64,000 bases of DNA from Elgaria multicarinata webbii (GCF_023053635.1 NC_086182.1:27451501-27515500); one strand, 5' to 3'. Shown: positions 23,598 to 36,400, counted from the first letter of the stretch. The notes: generated by a model not told the origin, from the sequence alone. Made by a program: numbers and translations.

Positions 23598-23740
23598 TCA
23601 GGGGTGAGCAACCTTTCTGGAGGGTGAGAGGTGCATTCTCTTCTGGGAACATGTTTGGGGCTACGCTGTACCAGTGGTGGATTGGAACAAAGTAGAAAGT
23701 GGGTGGGGACAAGCCGAGAGTGGACAGGACACCCCTTTTC
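23598..23740. mobile_element. hAT-like element fragment
   Basis: It starts CAGGGGTGAGCAACC, a hAT-type terminus, and continues with tggagggtgagaggtgcatt. The right end is lost in a pyrimidine-rich low-complexity region (to about 24110). Confidence 0.45.
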
Positions 23741-24036
23741 TCTCTCTCCCCTCCTTCATCCCATCCATCCATTTTCTCTCCCTCCCCTCACATACACATA
23801 TTCACAGATCTCCCTGTAAACACATCCTCCTCCTCTTCCCCTCAACCATCCATCCCTTGTCTATTAATCCTCACACATATCCTTTCACTGTCTCTTACAC
23901 ACCCACACCCACACCGTGGCTCACTCCCCTCAAACCAGCCAGCCTGCTTGCTACCTGCAAGTGCCCTCCAACCTCTGCCTATCTCCACCCTACCTGCTCC
24001 ACTTCCACTCTGGCAATTCACTGATGCCTTCCTCTA

Positions 24037-24040
<4 letters not shown>

Positions 24041-24108
<68 letters not shown>
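24041..24108. repeat. (CT)n microsatellite
   Basis: A 68-base uninterrupted CT tract, preceded by about 300 bases of C- and T-rich sequence. Confidence 0.98.
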
Positions 24109-24111
<3 letters not shown>

Positions 24112-24784
24112 ATATGGAGTCCAAAGCACAAAACACCTTCTTTTCTTTGGTGCTGATGTCTGTGGAGTGTCAGGATCCATGTCATCAGGAGATGAGCTGT
24201 CTGATTATAGCACACCAGAAAAGTTCACCGAAAAGATGGTCTACATGGTGCCGTTGGTGGTTAGCCTTCTAAGTGCAACTGCCAGTGTGTCTGGGAGAAT
24301 ACCACCTGCAGCTGCATGGAGAAAGCCAATTGTGTAGCCCACCAGCTTTCCTGCTGGCAAAATTGGCGGTGGTCACGAATTGGTGGCAGTAGCAGGCTGC
24401 AAGAGTGACTCCAAAGGGTGGCATCTACAATGACTGGTTATGGTTCTCCAGGGGTTAAGGATGGGGTGTTTCCCCTTTCCTGTCTGGAAATACCGAAGGT
24501 TGAAAAGGGACTTCCTTCTTGCAAAGCCTGTGTGCCCTGTCATTGAACTGTGGTCCTTCCACCTAAATGTTAAAACCTAGTATGGCGAACCTGTCACTCC
24601 CATAAGCTATAGCTGCACCTATTTAAAACAGACATTCTCAGGGCTGGTTCATAAGGTTGTCAAGGTTGAGATTTTCCAGGGCCTCAGCAGAAGCACCCAC
24701 CTCCCCTACTGTGTTTAGTTTGCACAGAGTATCTCATAAGATCAGAGGCATCCTCAGAGAATTCTCAGTTTGCAGGTCCTGATT

Positions 24785-24785
<1 letters not shown>

Positions 24786-24841
<56 letters not shown>

Positions 24842-25285
24842 TTACCCACCTCTCCGTTTGGATCGAGGCGGGGAACAACAGTAAGTATAAATACTTAAAA
24901 TTGAATAAAAACATAGTACACATTATTAAAACATCCTAAAAACATCCTAAAATTCCATTGGATAGGCCTGCTGGATGAGATTAGTCTCGATAGCTTTCTT
25001 AAATGCTAAGAGATGTTTAAGTTGACGAGTCTCCTCCGGCAGGCCATTCAACAGTCTGGGCGCAGCAGAAGAGGAGGTCCTCTGGGTAATATTTGTCAGC
25101 CTAACTTTGCCAGGCTGAAGTAGATTCTTCCCAGAGGACCTGAGTGTGCGGGGTGGATTGTATGGGAGAAGGCGATCCCTCAGGTAGCCTTGACCCAAAC
25201 CGTGTAGGGCTTTAAAGGTAATAACCAACACTTTATACTTTGCCCAGAAACTAATTGGCACTTTTTCCAAGTTAAGCCCCACCCC
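24786..25285 (-). mobile_element. L2/CR1-like LINE 3' end with (ATT)n tail
   Basis: On the minus strand a long open stretch ends at 24947 and carries a LINE reverse-transcriptase C-terminus: KYKVLVITFKALHGLGQGYL, then RTLRSSGKNLLQ, then SSSAAPRLLNGLPEE, then LAFKKAIETNL. The 3' UTR (24841-24946) is followed by an (ATT)n tail (24786-24840), typical of L2-type target-primed insertion. The first 100 codons of that open stretch (25286-25585) show no LINE similarity. Confidence 0.8.
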
Positions 25286-25751
25286 CCGGCAGAAGGGTCC
25301 ACCAAATCTGAGACTAGCATTGAATGTCAAAACTTTCTTGCACTTGCCCCTCATAAAAACATTCTCTCTGTTTTGATTTGTGGGGGTGGGGGGGTGAGAT
25401 GTGGCTTTTGGGGGGGAGATGTGGGCCTCAAGGAGTAATTTCTCTGTGTGAGGGGATGTGTGCGCACACATGGAAATATATGCACAAGGACACCATGCCT
25501 CATATCTGCTTCCCTTCATTTCCCGATGCCCTGCAACCTGGCTATTCAGAACATCAATATTGCTGCACGTGTTTTGAGAGGCCACTGATCTATAGTAAAT
25601 ATCAGCATTGTGCCCACTTGACTTAGCACAGCCTGATTCAGCAGCTACTTCGTCGCATAGATTGGCCCAGAAACTTTCCTGGTATTGATAAGGGATAGCA
25701 TTAAGGAGTGTTTTGGCTCATGCAGGGAAGCTCATAGCACTGTTGCAAGCC

Positions 25752-27123
25752 CTATAGTATAAATGCTTAAGCCAAAGGTGGGGTGAACAGTTATAATGAA
25801 CCAAAGGTTTTATTATAAGAACAAAAAATCAACATTATTGTAACAAAAACAATCTTTAACGGATAACATAAAAGTTATAAACAATTGCAACGTTGTACTA
25901 TTTTAGTAATAGTCAATAGTACTGAGACATGTATAGGTCTCTTCAATATTTCAGAACCTAATAAACAATACAATATAATGTGGTTACAGTAGGAATTTAC
26001 AGTGTGTAAGTTTCTTCTGTATATATGAACCTATTTAACAGGTTACCAGTATATAATAGGGCTGTGCACAGTGCCCCCGAACCGTTCAGATTCCGATCCG
26101 GACCTTCAAATCTGGACCTTCCGGATCAGGCCCAAACTGGTTTGGGTTGATCCAGACCTCCCATGATCTGCTCTGGATCTGGAGTGAGATCCGGAGGTAC
26201 GGATTGATATTCGGCCCCCATTTTGCCCCCCTTCCCCACTTACTTGCCTCTGTGGCGGATGGTGGAAGCAGGTAAGTGGCGAAAGGGGGACAAAATGGGG
26301 GCTGAATAATCCCCCTTCCCCCTTACCTGGCTCTGCCGTCTACCACTGCACGGACCATGGCAGAGAACAGAGCCAGGTAAGCCCCCCTCCCTGCAGGTAA
26401 GCCCCCTCCCCCATTCCCCACTTACCTGGCTCCACCGCTGTCACCGCACGGACTGCGGCTGTGGTGACGGAGCCAGGTAAGCCCCCTCCCTCACTTACCT
26501 GGCTCCACCATCCATTGCGGTCTGGGCGGTGGCTTGAACTGACCCCAGGCCTAAGGCCGGAAACAGGCCACAGCCTGTTTCTGGTCATAGGCCTCGCAGG
26601 CCCAGACTGCGATGGACCCAGGTAAGCCCCCCTCCCCCTCCCCTCTTACCTGGCTCCGCCACCATTGCCACATGGGCTATGGCAGTGGTGGAGCCAGGTA
26701 AGCCCCCTCCCCCCCCCCATTTATCTGGCTCTGCCACTGTCGCCACACAGACCGCCGCCGCGGCAGACAGGAGAGCCAGGTAAGCTCCCTTCCCCACTTA
26801 ACTTGCTCCAAAGATTCGGATTGGTCCTCCTCCAATCCAATCCAGAACCAGACTTTGGTGGTCCGGATTGGCCCGCTCTGCTTCAGATCCGAGGATCCAT
26901 AACATAGCGGCGCACACCCCTAGTATATAATTCCTATTTTCACGTGTTGCTTCCTCAGAAACACTGAAAAGAAATAATAATAGATAGAAGTCTTATTATC
27001 CTTTTATAATAGATAAAAGTCTTTGGGGGTTAGGGTTAGGGTTGAAATTTTTGTTCTGATTATAAAACCTTCGGTTCATTATAACTGTTCACCACATCTT
27101 TGATTTCAACATTTATACTATAG
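25752..27123. mobile_element. Long-TIR DNA element, interrupted by a hAT element
   Basis: A left arm (25752-25827) starting CTATAGTATAAATG and a right arm (27047-27123) are inverted repeats of about 76 bp, sharing gtgaacagttataatgaacc. The palindromic CTATAG at both tips could be the terminus or the target site. Without the hAT insertion (26057-26922) and its 8-bp duplication, the element is about 500 bp and non-coding. A short TTAGGG-like run at about 27026-27042 lies just inside the right arm. The superfamily is not determined. Confidence 0.75.
26057..26922. mobile_element. hAT-like serial-hairpin element, copy 1
   Basis: The termini are TAGGGCTGTGC and GCACACCCCTA, with a perfect 8-bp target duplication GTATATAA (26049-26056 and 26923-26930). 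The element is 866 bp and GC-rich. The interior is five consecutive hairpins of about 60-70 bp (near 26321, 26423, 26496, 26645 and 26723), most opening with CTTACCTGGCTC and closing with GAGCCAGGTAAG. Subterminal ggatccgg-type words recur in the other copies. It has no transposase and so is non-autonomous. Confidence 0.88.
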
Positions 27124-27331
27124 TAGTTGTGTGCCTTGTGCACTATTTTGTCTGCATTCTGTTTGCATCAACTACTGCCTCCTCCATTTATACGCAGTGT
27201 TGCAAGCCCTTCCTATGTTTGAAAAACATAAATATCGTTGAAAGCAAGATCATGGTCAGAGGTCTACAGTGTGTGACCAAATGGAGAGCTTTGGACACCC
27301 ACAAGCACTGCTTAGCACATACCTTATGTGG

Positions 27332-27334
<3 letters not shown>

Positions 27335-27377
<43 letters not shown>
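27335..27377. repeat. (TC)n microsatellite
   Basis: An uninterrupted TC tract of about 43 bases. Confidence 0.95.
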
Positions 27378-27380
<3 letters not shown>

Positions 27381-28284
27381 CCTTCTTTTACAAAACTATA
27401 CTGTTTTTAAAAAAATAAAAATAAGCCAGCTATCCTGGCCTGCTCTGCAGCTGCCCTTGGTTACCAGCTGGGCATATTAGCAGCTTCCTTGTTTCCAACT
27501 CTTCCACCTTAAATTCCCTCTGAGGTTGTCCCTCTCTTAGCCCCTGTTCTTCCTGCCCTGGTTGATGCTTTTGACACGGGCTTAAACTATTCTTTATCGC
27601 TGCTTCAGTTTCCTCCAGAGTCCATTGCAAATTCTCCTCTTAATCTGGTGCTCGTTGGCATAGCGATCTCCTCCTTTTCTTCCGTAACCCTTTGGAATAA
27701 CAGAGCTTTGGAATCCCCCCGTGTCATCCCAATGGTTGGCCTCTGCCCCACCTCCCCTCGCTTGTGCAATAATGATGATATAACAATAAGGCCTTCAGGA
27801 AAATGCTGTTGTTTCCCTCCCCTCAGACCTTTTATGTTGCACGAGAATAACTGCTGATGATTTACAGTCAAAACGCTTGCTTCTTTTTTTGTTTTTACAG
27901 CCAGGGATTTTTCTCCTGTCTCTCTTAGACTACAAGGTGGTGCACGTTCCCCATGGACTGTTGTGCTTAGTACATACACTCAGGCTGCCCCTGTTTACTG
28001 GAGATAAACGTTGCATTTTGGTAACTCTTGGCCCTAATAATATTTTGTCTTACTTTCGACTGAGGATGGGGAAGAGATCTTTGCAGATTTGTTTGCCTAG
28101 TTGGTGCACACAGTTTTACACCAGAGTTGTCCTTCTGTACATTTTAGCCTCCTCCTTTGCATTTCTCGAAGATAAAAATCACCCCAGTGGAGCAGGAAAG
28201 CGTTTTGACCTTATGCATGCCATTATGAGCACATTAACTACACATCTAGTGTGCATGCTTCAGATGGAGAGGCTCATTTTGAAC

Positions 28285-28390
28285 TGCAGCATTCCCCGAT
28301 CTGGCACCCCCTAGACATATTTGGATTACAAATCCAATCAACCCCACTCAACATCTGGAGGGCAGCAGGTTGGGGATGCATGGTTTATGG
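28285..28390. mobile_element. hAT-like MITE fragment
   Basis: The words cagcattccccgatctggc and catctggagggcagcaggtt are the ends of a hAT MITE family (cagccttcc type) also seen at 42643-42778. The serial-hairpin element at 28391 begins just beyond it. Confidence 0.45.
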
Positions 28391-28966
28391 TAGGGCTGTG
28401 CTCCGCTTCTCTTCGGGTGGGAGAAGCAGAAGCGGATCGGGGTGCTTCGCCTCCCCTTAAGGTGGAGGCGAAGAGGATCGGGGGGGCAGCGGAGCGTCAC
28501 GGAACACATTGAGATGAAGGTGGATCCTTCGCCTTGATCCAGAGCTCCGAAAAACAGGTAAGGGGGCCTTACCTGGCGCTGCCGCCACCCGTACAGCAAC
28601 AGCGGCAGAGCCAGGTAAGGGGGCTGGGGGGGTCTTACCTGGTCCGTCGCAGCCCATTGCCGGCTTCACTTGAGCTTGTGGTTCAACCCGGAAGTGTAGG
28701 CCCTACAGTTCCGGGTTGAGCCGCGGGCTCAAGTGAAGCTGGCGACGGGCCATGACGGACCAGGTAAGTGGTGTGAGCAAGAGGGGGGCTACCTGGCCCC
28801 ACCACCTCCACCGCAGTTCATGTGGCAATGGTGGCACAGCCAGGTAAGTCTATGGGTGGGGGACTGGGCCACAGGAGGATCGTGGCGGGGTGGATCAGCC
28901 CGATCCGGAAGTTGTGGATCAGGCCGCGAAGAGGATCGGGGGGGTGGGTGTCCATGTAAAGTCCTA
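28391..28966. mobile_element. hAT-like serial-hairpin element, copy 2
   Basis: Perfect 8-bp target duplication GTTTATGG (28383-28390 and 28967-28974) around a 576-bp element. It starts TAGGGCTGTGCTCCGCTTCT. The hairpins at about 28557-28620, 28637-28765 and 28790-28845 are bounded by TTACCTGG or CTACCTGG and CCAGGTAAG. The middle one is a large nested palindrome around taggccctac. The right end is less conserved than in the other copies. Non-autonomous. Confidence 0.88.
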
Positions 28967-29181
28967 GTTTATGGTCATCTCTTAACGGGCTAGCTATTTC
29001 ACAATATATTGATACAGCAGGTGAAGAGTGTGTGTGCGTGTGTGTGCACGCCAGAGATACCCAGACAGAGAGACAGAGGGACAGACAGACAGACTATTTC
29101 TTTTAATCTCTTGAGGATGTGTTGTTGACTGAACTGGAGAAAAATTCTTTCTTTTCTTTGCTAGCCTGGAGTGTTTTCACA

Positions 29182-29184
<3 letters not shown>

Positions 29185-29229
<45 letters not shown>

Positions 29230-29248
29230 GTAGTAGTAGTAGTAGTAT
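29185..29248. repeat. (ATT)n-(AGT)n compound microsatellite
   Basis: About 15 ATT units change into six AGT units. It is probably the simple tail of a decayed LINE, because a tttaattatatgtatacatt stretch follows. Confidence 0.9.
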
Positions 29249-29933
29249 TTAATTATATGTATACATTGCTTTTCAGCTAAGATTAGCTCCTAAAGTTGTG
29301 TTGGATTTAATTGGTATAAACAAAGATATTAGAGGGGTGTGTGTCTTTATATGGGTGATAGCATTTCATTTTTCCATGGCTGGGGGGAAAGCACAGAGGC
29401 TGGGGGAGGTAAGTGGAAGCCGGGATAAAGAGATAAAGGCTGTGTGCTATTCCAAATACAAGAACTTAGGCTTACTTACAGGCTTAATAGGGATGGGTGA
29501 ATGAGCAATGATTTTGATCACTAAGATTCTTCGAACATTGTGTTGCTGCTTGTCTCATGCCTGATTACCATTCGCTGTTGTGATTACTGCTCCCTCTGTG
29601 CAAATGGGAAACTTGTGCAACTCTAGCAGCGATTAGATGAAAGATTTGCATGAATTTCCCGAAGCGTGCAGAAATCTCCTCCATAGACTAATGCAGGGCT
29701 GGTTCAGTCCCCTGAGGGAATTTTCACAAATCCAGAAATCAAACTGGGAATCGGGAAGGAAACAAACATGAACAAATGTTCAACATTTTGAAATGCTTTC
29801 ACCATACACATGCTCACAGTCATGTTTGGGATGTCAAGCAGGGCTCACACACATATTTTGTGAACAAAACCAGAATTCTTGTATATCCTGAATAATTACA
29901 GCACAGCATGGAGCTATAGAGTTGTGTCAAAGG

Positions 29934-29934
<1 letters not shown>

Positions 29935-29970
<36 letters not shown>

Positions 29971-30796
29971 GCACCATCAGTGTACACGGTGCTGTACAGA
30001 GTAAAACAATAAAATAGCAAAATAGCAAAACTCTGCCGCATAGGCTTACATTCTAATAGAATCATAATAAAACAATAAGAAGAGGAAGAGAATGCACCAA
30101 ACAGGCACAGGGTAGAGTAAAACTAACAGTATAAAAGTAAGATCAAAATCAAGTTCTAAGAGCTTTAGAAAAAAGAAAAGTTTTTAGCTGAGCTTTAAAA
30201 ACTGCGATTGAACGTGTAGTTCGCAAATGTTCTGGAAGAGCGTTCCAGGCGTAAGGGGCAGTGGAAGAAAATGGACGAAGCCGAGCAAGGGAAGTAGAGA
30301 CCCTTGGGCAGGTGAGAAACTTGGCATCAGAGGAGCGAAGAGCATAAGCGGGGCAATAGTGTGAGATGAGAGAGGAAAGATAGGAAGGAGCTAGACTGTG
30401 AAAAGCTTTGTAGGTCAACAGGAGAAGTTTATATTGGATTCTGAGGTGAATTGGAAGCCAATGAAGAGATTTCAGAAGTGGAGTAACATGGTCAGAGTGG
30501 CGAGCCAAGAAGATGATCTTAGCAGCAGAGTGGTGAACAGAAACCAACGAACTGATGTGAGAAGAAGGAAGGCCAGTGTGAAGAAGGTTGCAGTAGTCCA
30601 ACCAAGAAATAACCAATGCATGAACAAGAGTCTTGGCAGAAGAGACAGACAAAAATGATCGAATCCTGGCAATATTACACAGGAAAAAACAACAGGATTT
30701 AGCTACTGCCTCAATATGAGGAATAAAGGAGAGTGAGGAGTCAAATATAAAGCCAAGACTTCGAGCTTCCTTGGTTTTGAAGCGAGGTAGTGTCAA
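29935..30796 (-). mobile_element. L2 LINE 3' end, copy 1
   Basis: On the minus strand bases 30149-30796 read openly as a reverse-transcriptase C-terminus of 215 codons: SLGFIFDSSLSFIPHIEAV, then SWLDYCNLLHTGLPSSHIS, then PLLKSLHWLPIHLRIQYKLL, then SSTAPYAWNALPEHLRTTRS, ending FKAQLKTFLF. These are L2-family signatures. The 3' UTR (29971-30148) ends in the ggtgc stem and an (ATT)n tail at 29935. No stop interrupts the 215 codons, but the element lacks its 5' part. A second copy is at 36987-37719. Confidence 0.9.
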
Positions 30797-31137
30797 AACA
30801 ACACAGGGGTTCTATGAGACAGCTCCAAGCATATGGGGCAGCAAGGGAGGAAGAGCTAAGTCATCTGAGGAGGAAGAGATCTTCAGATGATGGATCTAGA
30901 GGTGCAAAGCTCATGTGGGAAGCCGCTTCATACCAAGACAGATGGTTGGTCCAATGGACTCACTTTGTTCTTCACCGCCCTTCCCCATCCCAGTGGTCTG
31001 CAGGTATTTTGGACTCAAGATCTCAGAATTCCTGATCTTTGACCATGCTGATTGGTGCTGATGGGAAGTCCAATACATCTGGAAGGCACTACGTTGTTTA
31101 AGTCTGGTCTTCTCTGACAGGCAGGGATTGTCTCCAA

Positions 31138-31398
31138 TCAGGGCTGGCACTACCATTACGCCAACTAGGCAGCCGCCTAGGGTGCAGACCTCAAAGGAGC
31201 ACAGTACTGACCTTTAAGAGCCACACTTTTATACAAGTTAACTGTTTTAAGAAAAAAAAACCCACAATAAGTTCAAATTTAGTGCTTTTTATTTTTTCTA
31301 CAAAACATCTGTTCTTAAAAATCAAAGTTGGGATTTTTTTTGGGTGGTGGTGGTGCAAGTAGCTTGCCTTGCCTAGGGTGCAAAATAGTCTGGCCCTG
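31138..31398. mobile_element. hAT-like MITE with CAGGGCTGGC termini
   Basis: It begins CAGGGCTGGCACTACC and ends tagtctggccctg, with inner words ctaggcagccgcctagggtg and cttgcctagggtgcaaaat. The flanks TCTCCAAT and CCTCCAGT match at six of eight positions. Confidence 0.65.
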
Positions 31399-32710
31399 CC
31401 TCCAGTGTTACCTAAAAGTGGATATGGGTTGACCTTCTGCATGGAAATTATGTTCTCTACCAATGAACTATGACCCTTCCCATGAGCAGGGCGCAGTGAG
31501 ATCCAAGAGAAGGGAGCAATTGTATGGACCCTAGACATTGTCTGAGCATCCATAGGATACTGGAGAATCTCCCCTCCTAAGTCGGAGACAATGCCCCAAG
31601 CTCAGAAGGAAGAAGCAGAGATCAAACCCTCACCCCTACATCCTCACAGCCAGCATGGAAAGAATTGCATCTGCTGCCCTCTGAGCTCAGAAAGCAACCT
31701 TGGAAAGGGGAAAAGGGGGGCATTTCATTGGGCGGGATGGAGGGGAGACTGGCGAGGTCAGGTTATGAGCTATCCCAAGGTCTCTCCAGCCTCCTTCCCC
31801 TCCCCTCTAAAGTGCCATTGCTAGATGGGAAAAAAGTCTGTCTAGCAACAATACAGGATGGGAGAACAGGAAGGTGAATATCTGCTCCACCACTCTTCCT
31901 GCTCTGCATTGGATGACCAGATGTTTCTGAGTTCAGGGGCTTCCAATCATCGAGGGCACAACCCATAGGATTGCAGCCTAAGAGAGTAGAAACATTTGTT
32001 GACACCAGCCCTGGTCACAGCTTGTGAACCCACTGGTCAATGCCTTGGCTATGTATATGAATGTACTGGGTCGCTTTCCATTTAAGCTACTTTTCTGAGC
32101 CCCTTAGTAGGGAATACAAGGCAGAAGAGAAACTCCTGATTAAACTGGAATTGACATGCGATCTCCTGTTGGCTTTCAGCTCCTTTGAGCTCCCTTCTAG
32201 GGTCATAACTCCATTAATCTAATATTTAAAATGTAATATTGAAAACACCAGGCCAGCTCCTCCGGTGGCATAAATCATCGTAACCTCATTGACTTCTCAT
32301 ACAACTCAATGGTTTACACCCACTAAGGATTGGCCCAGGCGTCTCTCTTCCATGCAGGATGTTTATATAAGAGTGATGCAGCTAATGAGGTGTAATTTGC
32401 ACTGACCCAGAGAATGTAACTGTATTAACTTCCACTGCCTGCAAGTTCTCCTCTGCCTTTCTGGCTCTTGTGCCTTGGTCCTTGTTTTTACATGCACAAC
32501 AATGAAGGCAGCTGAGGTCACACCATCAATCTCAGCTATTCCGGAGAGGGAATTCATTGAGTAAAGGCAGCTCCCAAGCACTTGCCATTGTAGCAGAATG
32601 AAATCTCATGCAATTTTCACATGATCTTGTGCCCATCCCTTTCAGACCACGCAAGAACCAATCATGTGATAAATGTCTGAAAACAGATATATGAGTGAGG
32701 ATAGTTGTTA

Positions 32711-32712
<2 letters not shown>

Positions 32713-32748
<36 letters not shown>
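32713..32748. repeat. (GT)n microsatellite
   Basis: 18 uninterrupted GT units. Confidence 0.97.
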
Positions 32749-32749
<1 letters not shown>

Positions 32750-33164
32750 GGGAGTGGGACAACCCAAATCTGTTTTCATCTGATCAACCATGACAGTTAA
32801 TGCCTGTGGCACTAAAGACCAACTAGGCTGCTTGTGCACTGTACTTGCCCAGTGAAAATATTCTTAATGAGAGCTAGAATGCTAAAGTTTTGCATTTGCA
32901 TCAGAAGTGCCCTATTCGCCGTGCCCATAGGTCTGTCTAATCGAGGCTTCTGTTTCCAGCAGTGGACAGTCACGTGCCTCTGGAAAGTTCACATGCAGAG
33001 CCTGAAGTTAAAATCCTTTCCTGTGGCTTTCCCCCAGCATCTAGCGTTTGGAAGTTTCTATTGAACTACCACAGCCATTGATAGATCTAACAGCCATTTA
33101 CAATGAATGTGTTGAAAAATGGTACCTAAGAAAACAATCCTATGGTCCTTGGGAGAACATCCCA

Positions 33165-33490
33165 GTACTTCTTCACAAACTGCATAGTTAAATTATGAAA
33201 CTCACTACCACAAGATGTAGTGATGGCCACCAATTTTGATGGCTTTAAAAGGGGGCTGAATTAATTCCTGGAGGAGAAAGCTATCAATGGCTACTACTCC
33301 TGATGGTTGTGTGCTGCCTCCAGTATCAGAGGCAGCAAGCCTGTGTGCACCAGTTGCTGGGGAACATGGGTGGGAGGGTGCTGTTGCACCATGTCCATTG
33401 TTGGTCCCAGGTTGACAGCTGGTTGGCCACTGTGGGAACAGAGTGCTGGACAAGATGGACCCTTGGTCTGATACAGCATGGCACTCTGAA
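33165..33490 (+). mobile_element. CR1-like LINE 3' end
   Basis: The coding remnant (atgaaactcactaccacaag, gatggccaccaattttgatg) and the 3' UTR words (cctccagtatcagaggcagc, cagttgctggggaacatggg) match the LINE at 2382-3165, and it ends with gctggacaagatgg and tggtctgatacagcatgg. It is 5' truncated and dead. Confidence 0.85.
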
Positions 33491-36400
33491 CACGCTCCGA
33501 CTCCAGAAAAAGGAGTCAGAGTTCACCCCCTGCTCTTTTGCAGCTGCTGTGGAAAGAACCACATCAGCTGACATCTGAGCTCGGAAAATGACCTTGGAGA
33601 AGGAGGGAAGAGGTCCTGGTGGGTGGGAAGGGAAGGAGCCTGGAGGGAACAGGTTAGAAGTTATCCTGATCTCTCTCCAACGTTCTTCCCTCCCCATCTG
33701 AAGCTCCCTCAGTAGATGGGCTGAAAACCATTGTCTGGTAACAATCGCCAAAAGTGGAAAATATGGAGGTGAAGATTTTATCCATCATTCCTCCTGCCTG
33801 CTTAGCTTCAACCCACCAGGGCATAGGGATTTCAGAGCCCTCCAAATTCAGTGGCTTCCAAGCAGTGCAGTCACAATTGATGTGTTTGCACCCTTAACTC
33901 GTCTTGGCCGTGAGGGGAGGTGTTTCCAACTAGGTGTTATAGGATAATAATGGCGTACAATGTTCATTTCTAGTTTCCTGTTCACTTTTCCAGTGGTCTG
34001 ATTTAAAGAGTGTTTTTTTTAACTGTCTGTGCATGGATATTGTACTGGAGAAGGCTTGCTAACAGCACAATCAATAACACTACAAGTCTGTTTTGTATAA
34101 CGTCTTTCATACAGCCAGCAATCTTTAGAACACTTTGTAGAATTGTGATGCACTCCCTGGTATAAATTGCACAGCACGGCTTGTGTAAAGAAGAAATAGA
34201 AGTGTTCAGTTAATGGGTCAAGTGCAGATTGCAAAAGCAATGGAGGCAACAGCACAGAAAGGGAAAAAAGGTTTTAATAAATTGGATAGGAAGCTAATGA
34301 ATGGGTGATGGAGACTGAAGAGATAAGCAGGGATTACTGTTATGTCAGATGGCTAAACCTGGCTCTTGCTGATTCCTGTCCTGATATTTTGCTTTCAAAA
34401 ATAAATATGTTACTAGCCATCATGGTGGGTGAGAGACACAAGGTTGGGACATATGGTGTGCGTGTGTGTGTGTGTTACATATGGGTGCATTCTGATGGAG
34501 GTGAGAGAACTAAGTGTTTGAGGTAGCAGGTGTGGATCTGAATTAATATCTGTTGTGCATCCATTTGGGATGGAGGAGGACACAGAACAGCTGAGCCAGA
34601 GAGTGTTTGGGGAGGGGCTCAGCACATGGCCAAGCAGAAGGTAGCTTCAAGCTCCACCCAGCTGGTCTCACTCTTCCATCAGCCTCAGCATAAAAGGCAA
34701 GCCTCGAACCAAGTTCAGGTGCTGGATGCAACTGTTATTTCTGCTTATTCATAGCAGTAACATTCATGATAGCTCCTAGACCCAGCTTGGATTATTCTTG
34801 AACCTGGATCAACTATGACTATTTTTCAGGGCATCCCTAGATTTTGTTTTGTTTTCGTTGGCTTCAGATAGATATCTTTGGCTTATTGACCTTGGACAAT
34901 TTAATGACCCACTCTCGTTGCTTATCTCTCAATTCAACTTAATTAAACACAGGAGATGGCATATTTGAAAAGCTTTGACATAACTGATGGTTTGGGGCTT
35001 CTGCAAAATGATCCCCCATCGATTTAGCAAAATTGGTTTCTCCAAAAGATAATTCTGACTTCTTAGCAAATTCTACCAGTAGACTGGAAATTTCTGTCCC
35101 TGTCCACTGCTCCAGAACTCCCTTTAAGTTATACTTGGACTCTAAAATATGGTTCACACATGTATTTTCATCCCTTGGTATCTTGCTTGTTAAACTGCTA
35201 TGAGTGATCAACAGTTATATATGAATATATATTCATTGCTTGGTTGTCATGCTTCAGATTACAGGCGAGGGATTGCTCATTTGAACTATCCTGCCCGTTG
35301 AACAAAATCTCTGCACGTAGGAAAATACCATGTTGGTAAGATGTTTTGTCCGAAGCAAGCAGACATCATAGAGTAAATAGGGTTTGATAGTTTTGCTCTC
35401 CACCAACACTTGAGCATGTCCACCATTGTCTTCTTTCCCCTTTCTCTTCTTTTCTTTAATGAGTTCCACAGCATGTGCTATTCAGTTTGAGTTCATGAAC
35501 TGAGCTGCAGGCTCTTCCCTGAACTCCAGGAACTCTCCCCACCTCATTTTCTTCCCAGGTTCTGCAATTTGTGCAAATTTCTGAACAATTTGCATGGATG
35601 ATGGCCAACATTATGCAACTTTGGCTGCAATTTTTGCAACTTGCTCAGGCACTTGTAAAAACAATGCACAAACTGCCCCGAAAAGTCTGTGATCTGGCCC
35701 ATCTCACTGTGAGACCCAGAATGAAGTCCGGGGGTGGGGGTGGAGGTGGGGGTTAACCTAGGAAAACCCATCAAACTCCACCCCCCAAGCAGAATTCTCC
35801 AGCATCCCTTTCCTCCCTCTGGCAAGAATGGAGCCATGCTCTGGTAAGCAAGGTGAACCCAGGCTTCCTCTAAACCTGGAGTTAAAGCAGAGAAGAGATC
35901 CAATTTCTCCCACCTCAGCCCCAGTGCTCTGTTGAAGCCTAGCCATTGCTGTGCTTGCTGTGTGTGAGCCCAGAGCCATAACAAATATCTCCAGCACCAA
36001 GATGGAGAGAGATGGGAAGGAGAGGAATTAAGGCATCCATTGGTTGCTCTGAGCTCTGGTTGTGTGAAGAGGTAGAGCAGGCTGAGTTACTTCTGTCTTT
36101 GGGGATATATGATAAATTTGTTTCAGTTCAGTTTTTGACTGGGATTTTTAAGTGTGCAACTAAAAACAGAAAAACAACAAAAGGTAATGAGTAAATGTTC
36201 CCATAGCACAGTGCAGAAAGAAATGGAAATGCATTACTGATATACCTTTGTAAAAGGGGTGCACAACCCAAAGAATGCCCTAACCTGTCCCCTACCTCTG
36301 TTTTCTCTGCCGTCTGTGCTCCCCACTCTCATTCCCATAGATCCTCCTACAGACAGCTCTTTTCCTTCCACTGCAAATGGTGTGTGTGTGTGCACATGAT

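Noticed and set aside
24041-24108. Long CT tract as a promoter element
   Set aside because: No transcription start or exon nearby. A plain microsatellite is sufficient.
30398-30658. Plus-strand open stretches inside the two L2 copies (also 37444-37704)
   Set aside because: They are shadows of the minus-strand L2 reverse-transcriptase coding sequence.
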